This document shows positions 1-5,383 of a stretch of DNA of 6,274 nucleotides, piece after piece. The stretch's first letter is position 1. Every line of letters begins with the position of its first letter. Position numbers and translations under genes: made by a program. Origin of the DNA: Gammaproteobacteria bacterium (GTDB lineage Bacteria; Pseudomonadota; Gammaproteobacteria; SZUA-229); the NCBI GenBank assembly GCA_013138755.1, contig WTCC01000189.1, positions 1 to 6,274 of the forward strand. Reading direction: 5' to 3'. The notes beneath the pieces were generated by a model that was given only the letters and a program-made list of their open reading frames with translations, searched no databases and was not told where the DNA came from.

Positions 1-2
1 GT

Positions 3-479
3 TTAAAACCCTATACCGCTTTACAGTTAGAGGGTCGTGATATTTATATCCGCGAAGGTTGTGTCGGTTGTCATTCACAGATGATTCGACCTTTCCGTGC
101 TGAAACTGAGCGTTATGGTCATTATTCGGTAGCGGGTGAGTTTATTTATGATCGTCCATTCCTATGGGGATCGAAACGAACCGGACCTGATCTACACCGT
201 GTTGGCGGACGTTATTCCGATGACTGGCATCGCGTTCATCTGATTAATCCACGTGATGTCGTACCAGAATCAATTATGCCTGCTTACCCCTGGTTAGCCG
301 AGAATGCGCTCGATGGAAGTGATATTCAAGCCAAAATGAAAACATTGGTCATATTGGGGCATCCTTATTCAGATGCTGAAATTGAAGCCGCTCCTGCCGC
401 TTTAGAAGGTAAGACAGAGTTGGATGCTGTGGTTACATACTTGCAGGCTTTAGGGCTGCATATAAAACAGCGTCGTTAA
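3..479 (+). CDS. ccoO: cbb3-type cytochrome c oxidase subunit II, mono-haem cytochrome c (3' part)
   Basis: CcoO is the membrane-anchored mono-haem c-type cytochrome of the cbb3 terminal oxidase; its haem faces the periplasm and passes electrons to CcoN. The reading frame is open from base 3, and 158 residues precede the TAA. The haem site CVGCH is at bases 60-74 (visible residues 20-24), inside the very conserved stretch [18 protein letters not shown]. The segments [16 protein letters not shown] and [11 protein letters not shown] follow, and the Met at bases 276-278 in IMPAYPWL is the expected axial haem ligand. The N-terminal membrane anchor, probably some 45-60 residues, lies off the left edge together with ccoN. 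The end (IKQRR) looks complete. ccoQ starts 17 bp downstream, as in a normal ccoNOQP operon. Identity is secure; only the 5' end is missing. Confidence 0.97.
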   Translation, partial: LKPYTALQLEGRDIYIREGCVGCHSQMIRPFRAETERYGHYSVAGEFIYDRPFLWGSKRTGPDLHRVGGRYSDDWHRVHLINPRDVVPESIMPAYPWLAENALDGSDIQAKMKTLVILGHPYSDAEIEAAPAALEGKTELDAVVTYLQALGLHIKQRR

Positions 480-664
480 TTAGCGGATTTATTACGATGG
501 ATACAACGTTGTTACAAATAGTCTGGACGGTTTTTGCCTTTGTTTTTTTCATTGGTGTGGTCATCTGGGCATTGAGTGGTCGTCGCAAGAAAGATTTTGA
601 TGCAGCGGCAAGAATGGCGCTTGATGATGATAAGTCAGTAGCTGATGAGCAGCGTCGTTAATTA
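468..664 (+). repeat. 15-bp direct repeat over the stop codons of ccoO and ccoQ
   Basis: CAGCGTCGTTAATTA occurs exactly at 468-482 and 650-664, 182 bp apart. Each copy encodes Gln-Arg-Arg-stop at the end of a gene (ccoO, then ccoQ) in that gene's own frame, plus four bases after the stop. The span given covers both copies. It could be a chance match of similar C-terminal codons, a trace of local duplication, or a shared element in the mRNA at translation ends. Confidence 0.7.
497..661 (+). CDS. ccoQ: cbb3-type cytochrome c oxidase small subunit CcoQ/FixQ
   Basis: This is a 54-residue ORF (MDTTLLQIVW...ADEQRR). CcoQ is a single-helix, cofactor-free subunit that stabilises the cbb3 complex and, in some bacteria, protects it or relays its activity. 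A hydrophobic helix spans about residues 5-26, followed by the family-typical basic turn SGRRKKDFDAAARMAL and an acidic tail. That matches the FixQ pattern of one helix followed by a short charged cytoplasmic tail. Its place between ccoO (17 bp upstream) and ccoP is the canonical one. The ribosome site is weak: GCGGA at 483-487, nine bases before the ATG, so translation may partly depend on coupling to ccoO. The last coding bases and stop repeat the end of ccoO exactly (see the repeat entry). The call rests on position, size and shape more than on catalytic motifs. Confidence 0.92.
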   Translation: MDTTLLQIVWTVFAFVFFIGVVIWALSGRRKKDFDAAARMALDDDKSVADEQRR

Positions 665-763
665 AAAACTTTATTATATTCAGCATTGTTAAACGCTTTT
701 GAGTAATTAGTGGTACTGAAATGATAATACTAGAAATATTTTACAGGGTTATGAGGAAATATT

Positions 764-1672
764 ATGTCTGACTTTACCAGTGAATTCTGGAGTTGGTATA
801 TCATCGCAATCGCAGGTGGTGGTATTGTCTGGTTGGTCTATTTATTGAGAGCCACAGGTAAAACCGACGCTGAAGAAGATCAGGGTGTGCCGACCGGGCA
901 TGTCTGGGATGAAAACCTGGAAGAGTTGAATAACCCGTTACCTCGTTGGTGGCTCGTGATGTTCTATCTCACCATCGTGTTCGCTGTTGTGTATCTGATT
1001 CTGTATCCGGGCATGGGAACTTATAAAGGTGTACTTGGCTGGACGCAAATAGGTGAATATGAGCAAGAAGTGATGGATGCGAATGCCGAATTTGGACCAT
1101 TGTTCGCTCAGTTTGAGCAAACACCGGTGGCAGAGTTGGCAACCAATGAAAAAGCCATTAATGCGGGCGAACGTTTGTTCGTGAGCTACTGTGCAGCGTG
1201 TCATGGCTCCGATGCGCGCGGTGCACCGGGATTCCCTAATCTTCGTGACAATGACTGGTTGTACGGTGGGACTCCTGATCAGATCGAAGCTTCTATCATG
1301 CACGGTAGAGTTGGTGCTATGCCCGCATGGGAAGGACCACTTGGTGGTGAAGAAGAGGTGAATAAGGTAGCTAATTATGTGATGAGTCTGGCAGGGCGTA
1401 AGGTTGATGAAGAGCTGGCGTCAGCAGGTAAAGCCAAGTTCGATATGTTCTGTGTTGGTTGTCATATGCCTGATGGTACCGGTAATGTCGCATTGGGTGC
1501 GCCTAATCTGACTAATAATATCTGGCTGTACGGCGGTTCACCACGATCCATCAAAGAGTCGATTGCCAAAGGGCGTAGCGGTACGATGCCGGCTCACAGC
1601 GAGTTTTTAGGTAAGGATAAGTCTCATGTTCTGGCTGCCTATATCTACAGCCTGTCTCATGAGCCAGATTAG
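764..1672 (+). CDS. ccoP: cbb3-type cytochrome c oxidase subunit III, di-haem cytochrome c
   Basis: CcoP is the di-haem subunit that accepts electrons from soluble or membrane cytochromes and hands them to CcoO/CcoN. The 302-residue protein has the FixP N-terminal region with two hydrophobic helices, about residues 9-29 and 62-82. The long two-helix N-terminus is the form common in gammaproteobacteria. Two cytochrome c domains follow. The first haem site is CAACH at 143-147, with axial Met186 in GAMPAW; the second is CVGCH at 230-234, with Met275 in GTMPAH. Each domain repeats the NxWLYGG motif (residues 163-169 and 252-258), showing internal duplication. The ATG is set by a good ribosome site, GAGGA at 753-757 with a six-base spacer. 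Length and ligands are all as expected. It follows ccoQ after a 102-bp gap, which is longer than the other structural-gene gap. Confidence 0.98.
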   Translation: MSDFTSEFWSWYIIAIAGGGIVWLVYLLRATGKTDAEEDQGVPTGHVWDENLEELNNPLPRWWLVMFYLTIVFAVVYLILYPGMGTYKGVLGWTQIGEYEQEVMDANAEFGPLFAQFEQTPVAELATNEKAINAGERLFVSYCAACHGSDARGAPGFPNLRDNDWLYGGTPDQIEASIMHGRVGAMPAWEGPLGGEEEVNKVANYVMSLAGRKVDEELASAGKAKFDMFCVGCHMPDGTGNVALGAPNLTNNIWLYGGSPRSIKESIAKGRSGTMPAHSEFLGKDKSHVLAAYIYSLSHEPD

Positions 1673-1689
1673 AAAGGTATGACTCGGTG

Positions 1690-1722
1690 GTTAGAGCATG
1701 TTTTATAGCAGCATGTTCTAAC
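1690..1722 (+). other. Hairpin downstream of ccoP
   Basis: GTTAGAGCATG (1690-1700) pairs with CATGTTCTAAC (1712-1722): 11 positions, one of them G-U. The pairing can extend two positions into the loop (T-G, T-A). It starts 17 bases after the ccoP stop. There is no T-run after the stem, so it is not a classical intrinsic terminator. It could be a 3'-end stabiliser or processing site at the boundary between the structural genes and the genes downstream. The stem is seen directly; the role is inferred. Confidence 0.5.
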
Positions 1723-1760
1723 AGGTTGTATGACAAAAGTTATTAGTGCAGTATAGAAGC

Positions 1761-2039
1761 ATGAATGCGATACCTTTAATACAGCGAGTGATAGCGATAC
1801 TGTGGCCATCTTTTATAATGGCCGGCGTTGCTACCGTCCTGTTTACTACCGCATTCGATCCCGCCGTTATATTTTTCGATTATGATATCAGCCGCATCGG
1901 TAGTTACAGTGTCTGTTTTTTTCTGTTCTGGTTGTTTGGTGCAGTTACAGCAACCGCTACCTGTTACTTTCTAAAGCCCTGTGAAGCAATGAATAAACTA
2001 CGTGAAAGGCAGCAAGCTGAAAATTCTGGTTCAGTCTAA
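1761..2039 (+). CDS. Small two-helix membrane protein of unknown function in the cbb3 locus
   Basis: I do not recognise a named family. The 92-residue product (from the ATG) has two strongly hydrophobic segments, about residues 10-32 (IAILWPSFIMAGVATVLF) and 48-71 (SYSVCFFLFWLFGAVTATAT). They are separated by a loop with Asp and Arg (AFDPAVIFFDYDISRIGS). The tail is polar and charged (KPCEAMNKLRERQQAENSGSV), which suggests a helical hairpin in the inner membrane with both ends in the cytoplasm. Cysteines are at 52, 68 and 74. An in-frame GTG at 1746 would add five residues, but it has no ribosome site, whereas AGAAG at 1755-1759 lies just ahead of the ATG at 1761; neither start is strong. It sits 88 bp after ccoP and 181 bp before ccoG on the same strand. 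By position it may help assemble or stabilise the oxidase, but nothing in the sequence proves this. It is too large and has one helix too many for CcoM or CcoS. Confidence 0.8.
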   Translation: MNAIPLIQRVIAILWPSFIMAGVATVLFTTAFDPAVIFFDYDISRIGSYSVCFFLFWLFGAVTATATCYFLKPCEAMNKLRERQQAENSGSV

Positions 2040-2049
2040 GTAAAGTCAT

Positions 2050-2059
2050 ACTGATCAGT
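2050..2059. repeat. 10-bp perfect palindrome ACTGATCAGT
   Basis: ACTGATCAGT reads the same on both strands and lies 11 bases after the stop of the small membrane-protein gene. It is short enough to arise by chance. It does not match the FNR/Anr consensus TTGAT-N4-ATCAA that often controls cbb3 genes, because it lacks the four-base spacer. Confidence 0.3.
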
Positions 2060-2065
2060 TATTTT

Positions 2066-2094
2066 GCTTTTATTTAGTACGCTTTTATTTAGTA
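2066..2094 (+). repeat. Tandem repeat, 14-bp unit GCTTTTATTTAGTA
   Basis: GCTTTTATTTAGTA occurs exactly at 2066-2079 and again at 2081-2094, with a one-base spacer (period 15). The end of the second copy runs into a further repeated word, TAGTAAGTA, at 2090-2098 and 2106-2114 (16 bp apart). This is a local duplication in the A/T-rich leader ahead of ccoG. It may be replication slippage, or paired sites for a regulator on roughly one and a half helical turns. The repeat is seen directly; any function is inference. Confidence 0.75.
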
Positions 2095-2105
2095 AGTAGT
2101 AGGTC

Positions 2106-2138
2106 TAGTAAGTACGTTTAGTTAAAACGTACTAATTA
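2106..2138 (+). other. Hairpin in the ccoG leader
   Basis: AGTACGTTT (2111-2119) pairs perfectly with AAACGTACT (2125-2133) around a five-base loop (AGTTA). Beyond one A-A mismatch the stem continues for four more positions: T2109-A2135, G2108-T2136 (wobble), A2107-T2137 and T2106-A2138. No T-run follows on either strand, so it is not an obvious terminator. It lies about 83 bases before the ccoG ATG and could be an operator or an RNA structure that separates ccoG expression from the upstream genes. Confidence 0.55.
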
Positions 2139-2220
2139 ACACAGAGAGTATCGCTTAAAAGCATCCATTAAATGCTCAAAAATTTGCTCCAGAATAACAG
2201 TATAAGGTAATAAACTAATA

Positions 2221-3651
2221 ATGGTTGATAAGACATCCACAGCTAAGAAGGTATCAGCAGTTGCAGGCAAATCGACTGATGATGTCGAGAAGTCGCTGTA
2301 TGCAAAACGTGAGAAGATTTATCCGCGTGAAGTGCATGGTTTGTTTGCTGCATTACGGACAACGGGTGTGGCGACTCTGCTAGGCATGTATTACATCATG
2401 CCATGGTTGCAATGGGATGAGCGTCAGGCAGTGTTATTTGATCTGCCAGAGCGTAAGTTCTATGTCCTCAATATGGTGTTCTGGCCGCAGGACTTTTTTT
2501 ATCTCACCTTGATGCTGATTATCTCCGCCTTGGGTTTGTTTTTTGTTACCAAACTTGCCGGCCGTGTATGGTGTGGTTATGCCTGTCCGCAAACGGTCTG
2601 GACAGAAGCTTTTCTATGGATAGAGCGAAAAGTTGAAGGCTCACGTCCGCAACAGATGAAGCTGGACAAATCGCCTAATTCATTTCGTAAGATTCGCATC
2701 AAGGCCACCAAACATTTTATCTGGGTTAGCTTTTCACTCTTCACCGGTTTGACCTTTGTTGGTTACTTCTCACCGATGCGGGAATTGACCGCCAATTTTG
2801 TTACTTTTAATAATGGCCCCTGGGAAGCATTCTGGATCTATTTCTACGCGCTTGCTACCTATGGCAATGCCGGTTGGCTGAGAGAGCAGGTGTGTATGTA
2901 TATGTGCCCGTATGCTCGTTTTCAGAGTGCGATGTTCGATAAGGACACGATGATTATCTCGTTTGATACCTCACGTGGTCTACCGCTGGGGCCGAGAAAA
3001 AAATCGGTCGATAAAGTTGAGGCCGGTCTGGGTGATTGTATCGACTGTACCATCTGTGTGCAGGTGTGCCCGACTGGTATCGATATACGTGATGGCCTGC
3101 AATACCAATGTATAGGCTGTGCCGCCTGTATCGATGCCTGTGATGATGTCATGGATAAGATGGGATATGACCACGGGCTCATACGTTACACCACAGAAAA
3201 TGCCCTGCTGGGTAAGCATACCCATATACTCAGACCGAGTGTCATTATCTATGCACTAATTTTAATGGGAATAACGGCAGGTGCCTTTTATTCAATTTTG
3301 ACACGTACACCGATAGCCATGGATGTTATTCGTGATCGAAATAGCCTTTATCGTGAGAGCAATGAAGGCTTGATTGAAAATGTTTATATCATCAAGCTGC
3401 TGAATATGGACAAAGATGACCATGAATATACCCTGGTTGCAGAAGGCATACCCGATTTGATCCTGAAGATAGATACCGCTGAAATTTTTGTGAAAAGTGG
3501 TGAAGTCGTTGAGTTGCCAGTAAGGATTCAGGTCGATGCCTATAATCTCGAACAACGTAGTAGTGAGATTACCTTCACGCTTACCGCTGTTGGTAATGAT
3601 GAATTAGTCGTTATCGAAGAAGCACGTTTTTTAGGGCCTGTATTTAGGTGA
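2221..3651 (+). CDS. ccoG: cbb3 oxidase assembly ferredoxin-like protein CcoG (FixG/RdxA family)
   Basis: CcoG is a membrane polyferredoxin; family members have been shown to reduce Cu(II) to Cu(I) for delivery to the binuclear centre of cbb3 oxidase. Helices are near residues 44-61, 91-110, 164-184, 200-216 and 340-361. Membrane-associated cysteines form CGYAC (118, 122) and CMYMC (225, 229). Two 4Fe-4S sets follow: C273-C276-C279-C283 (then Pro, PTGIDIRDGLQYQ) and C297-C300-C303-C307. All 12 expected cysteines are present. The Ig-like FixG C-terminal domain covers about 365-476. The 476-residue length is normal. The N-terminal 30 residues are polar and poorly conserved, which is usual. The ribosome site is weak: AAGG at 2204-2207 is 13 bases from the ATG. 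A TAA at 2203-2205 rules out an upstream start, and the next Met (56) is inside helix 1. ccoH follows after 6 bp. Confidence 0.97.
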   Translation: MVDKTSTAKKVSAVAGKSTDDVEKSLYAKREKIYPREVHGLFAALRTTGVATLLGMYYIMPWLQWDERQAVLFDLPERKFYVLNMVFWPQDFFYLTLMLIISALGLFFVTKLAGRVWCGYACPQTVWTEAFLWIERKVEGSRPQQMKLDKSPNSFRKIRIKATKHFIWVSFSLFTGLTFVGYFSPMRELTANFVTFNNGPWEAFWIYFYALATYGNAGWLREQVCMYMCPYARFQSAMFDKDTMIISFDTSRGLPLGPRKKSVDKVEAGLGDCIDCTICVQVCPTGIDIRDGLQYQCIGCAACIDACDDVMDKMGYDHGLIRYTTENALLGKHTHILRPSVIIYALILMGITAGAFYSILTRTPIAMDVIRDRNSLYRESNEGLIENVYIIKLLNMDKDDHEYTLVAEGIPDLILKIDTAEIFVKSGEVVELPVRIQVDAYNLEQRSSEITFTLTAVGNDELVVIEEARFLGPVFR

Positions 3652-3657
3652 AATTGA

Positions 3658-4164
3658 ATGACTATGCTAACTGAACAAAGTAAACCCTGGTATAAATATC
3701 CGCTGGTATGGATGATGGTACTCATTCCGTTTACAGCGGTAATTATGGGCGTTGTTATGATCTGGCTGGCAGTAGACACGGACGATGGCCTGGTTGCTGA
3801 TGATTATTATAAACTAGGTCTAGAGATTAACGACGTCATTAGCCTGGATAGAAAAGCTTCAGAGTTAAAATTAAGTGCGGTTATCGATTTTGATAGTGTC
3901 GGCAAGGTGATTAACCTTAAGTTTGATAAAGGTTTGCTAGAGAGCTATCCTGATACGTTGCAGTTTAGCTTCCAGCATGCAACGCATGCAGGCAGTGATG
4001 TTCTGGTCGCGTTAGATCACGGCATCGATGATCAGTACATCGGTCATCTGCAACAAGCGATATCAAAAGGTGTCTGGTATTTTGAAGTGTCTGATGCAGA
4101 CTGGAAATTGAATGCTCGTAGTTATGTTCGAGCTAAAAATATAATTCATTTATACAGTGAGTGA
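3658..4164 (+). CDS. ccoH: cbb3 oxidase assembly protein CcoH (FixH family)
   Basis: CcoH is a single-helix membrane protein needed for stable assembly of cbb3 oxidase and thought to stay associated with it. The product is 168 residues, normal for FixH. A short cytoplasmic start with KPWYKYPLVW leads into one helix (about 15-38), then the family signature VADDYYKLGLEIN (46-58) and a beta-rich periplasmic domain. That domain includes FSFQHATHAGSD (103-114) and GVWYFEVSDADWKL (138-151), matching the FixH pattern of HxTxAG and a WYxEV/W strand. The ATG at 3658 has AGGTGA (3646-3651, overlapping the ccoG stop) six bases upstream. A second in-frame ATG at 3664 is less well placed. The six-base gap to ccoG indicates co-transcription and probably translational coupling. 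The usual next genes ccoI and ccoS are absent; a convergent gene ends 25 bp away. Confidence 0.95.
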   Translation: MTMLTEQSKPWYKYPLVWMMVLIPFTAVIMGVVMIWLAVDTDDGLVADDYYKLGLEINDVISLDRKASELKLSAVIDFDSVGKVINLKFDKGLLESYPDTLQFSFQHATHAGSDVLVALDHGIDDQYIGHLQQAISKGVWYFEVSDADWKLNARSYVRAKNIIHLYSE

Positions 4165-4189
4165 TAAGTATAGCTGTATTATTTAATGC

Positions 4190-5299
4190 TTAGTTTGCCA
4201 GTTTTTTGATAACCACCTGATTTCTTCCAGTCTGTTTTGCTTGATACAGGGCTTCGTCAGCTTTGCTCAGCAGTATTTTATCAAGACCATCCTGCCATTT
4301 TTTTAGCGTGCCGATCTGATGTGCTATCTGGCTGAGTGATGCCAGGCCGATCGATACAGTGATGCTTATGGTTTCATCATTGATGCTAAGTTTTTGTTGT
4401 TCGACTTCGTGGCGTATCCGTTCGGCGACTTCGTGTGCGATGTGGATGCCGGTATCCGGCAGGATAATGGCAAATTCTTCGCCACCGTAGCGGGCAACGA
4501 TATCACTGGAGCGAACCTGATCGCGCATCAGGGAAACGAGTTTAACCAGTACCATGTCGCCGGCCTGATGACCGTAAGTGTCATTTATTTTTTTGAAAAA
4601 ATCGATATCGATGAATAAACACACTAGATCGGTCTTGTTACGCACGCTACGATCGATTTCGCGTTTTAAGCGTTCGTCAAAGTAACGGCGATTATAGGCA
4701 TCGGTTAAGCCGTCTTGATACCCCAATTTTAATATACGTTGGCGGTTGATACAGTTTTCGATCGATATCGCAGTCATGGCTGACAGCTTGTGTAGAAAAG
4801 ATGTGCCGTCATTTTTGCTATAACGGTCGGCGTCTTTGCTCAGTAGTAACTGGACACCGATTATTTTCCCACCACTTTTTAATGGCAACAGAGCAGCCGA
4901 CTGATAGTGTTCGCAGTCCTCAAAGTTCATCAGCCAGTTGAATTTTTCTGGGATTCTTCTACCGAGTTCAGGGCGGTGTGGAATGTTTGCAATCTGCAAC
5001 TTGTTGGCGTCAGCATCGATAAAGCTGACCCCTTCGAAGCTATGTTGATAGCTATCTGTTAGCAGGCGTTCGACTTCATGGAAACGGTCAATCAGACCGA
5101 GTCTGATCTCATCGATGCGAAAACGTTTTTGCTCACTTAATAGTAATGAAAATAATTCACTCGGTCCTTGTGCAGCCATAACTGAAAGCGAAAAATCATC
5201 GTATGAGGTCTGTGTTTTTTCGTTGCGCCGGGCTTCATTAAGAAGCTGGTCAAGCTTTTCTCTCAGTCGTTTATTTTCTTCCAGCCTTTTTTCATCCAT
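4190..5299 (-). CDS. Diguanylate cyclase with N-terminal coiled coil and GAF/DUF484-like region
   Basis: It makes the second messenger cyclic di-GMP from two GTP. The 369-residue protein has no membrane segment. Residues 1-30 are highly charged and probably coiled coil. Residues about 35-190 form an alpha/beta region like GAF or DUF484 sensor folds (FSLLLSEQKRFRIDEIRLGL at 50-69; ISIENCINRQRIL at 178-190). The GGDEF domain starts at DGLTDAYNRR (196-205), with metal/GTP-binding FIDIDFFKKIND (229-240), YGHQAGD (242-248) and the active-site loop GGEEF (272-276), an active variant of GGDEF. RSSD (263-266), five residues before GGEEF, is the RxxD inhibitory site, so product feedback is expected. 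ADEALYQAKQTGRNQV ends the domain. No EAL or HD-GYP domain is present. The signal sensed is unknown. No clear ribosome site precedes the ATG, and an upstream in-frame TAA excludes a longer start. It converges on ccoH. Confidence 0.93.
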   Translation of the reverse strand: MDEKRLEENKRLREKLDQLLNEARRNEKTQTSYDDFSLSVMAAQGPSELFSLLLSEQKRFRIDEIRLGLIDRFHEVERLLTDSYQHSFEGVSFIDADANKLQIANIPHRPELGRRIPEKFNWLMNFEDCEHYQSAALLPLKSGGKIIGVQLLLSKDADRYSKNDGTSFLHKLSAMTAISIENCINRQRILKLGYQDGLTDAYNRRYFDERLKREIDRSVRNKTDLVCLFIDIDFFKKINDTYGHQAGDMVLVKLVSLMRDQVRSSDIVARYGGEEFAIILPDTGIHIAHEVAERIRHEVEQQKLSINDETISITVSIGLASLSQIAHQIGTLKKWQDGLDKILLSKADEALYQAKQTGRNQVVIKKLAN

Positions 5300-5300
5300 G

Positions 5301-5316
5301 ATGTTATTTATAACAT
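5301..5316. promoter_or_regulatory. 16-bp palindrome just upstream of the diguanylate cyclase start
   Basis: ATGTTATTTATAACAT is a perfect inverted repeat of two seven-base arms with a TT centre, ending one base before the start codon of the minus-strand gene. It occupies the place where the ribosome site would be and contains a TATAAA word on the minus strand. It could be a repressor operator over a promoter or start region, or a small hairpin limiting translation. The symmetry is seen; the role is inferred. Confidence 0.45.
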
Positions 5317-5337
5317 ATTAATGAAACTTAGCTATTG

Positions 5338-5372
5338 CCATCCGTCCAAAATTACATTTTTTGGACGGATGG
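5338..5372 (-). terminator. 14-bp perfect hairpin after purH, possible terminator
   Basis: CCATCCGTCCAAAA (5338-5351) pairs without mismatch with TTTTGGACGGATGG (5359-5372) around a seven-base loop. On the minus strand it begins 11 bases after the purH stop, where a terminator is expected, and separates purH from the diguanylate cyclase. The stem has a GC-rich base and an A/T top. No U-run follows the stem on either strand, so it is not a textbook intrinsic terminator. It may be a weak terminator or a block to 3' exonuclease. It could equally be one copy of a dispersed repeat; no second copy is in the window. Confidence 0.55.
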
Positions 5373-5383
5373 TGTCTTGGCCC

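Noticed and set aside
662..763. Search of the ccoQ-ccoP gap for an FNR/Anr box or promoter
   Set aside because: No TTGAT-N4-ATCAA match and no convincing -35/-10 pair; only the ccoP ribosome site and a trivial AAATATTT palindrome are seen.
938..1303. Minus-strand 121-codon open frame opposite ccoP
   Set aside because: It is a shadow of a clearly conserved coding gene; its translation has no recognisable domain and no ribosome site.
2184..2206. TTGCTC...TATAAG as a ccoG promoter
   Set aside because: The spacer is only 11 bases, too short for a sigma-70 promoter.
2172..2210. A 12-codon ORF (MLKNLLQNNSIR) ending 10 bases before the ccoG ATG, as a possible leader peptide
   Set aside because: It has no ribosome site and no regulatory codon run, and an ORF this short is expected by chance in A/T-rich sequence.
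3975..3989. Two GCATGC palindromes nine bases apart
   Set aside because: They lie inside ccoH and follow from the repeated His/Ala codons of QHATHAG; no sign of a separate function.
4152..4179. ATACAG...CTGTAT inverted repeat between ccoH and the diguanylate cyclase, as a bidirectional terminator
   Set aside because: The stem is only six bases with a 16-base loop, it starts inside ccoH, and no clean T-run follows; too weak to call.
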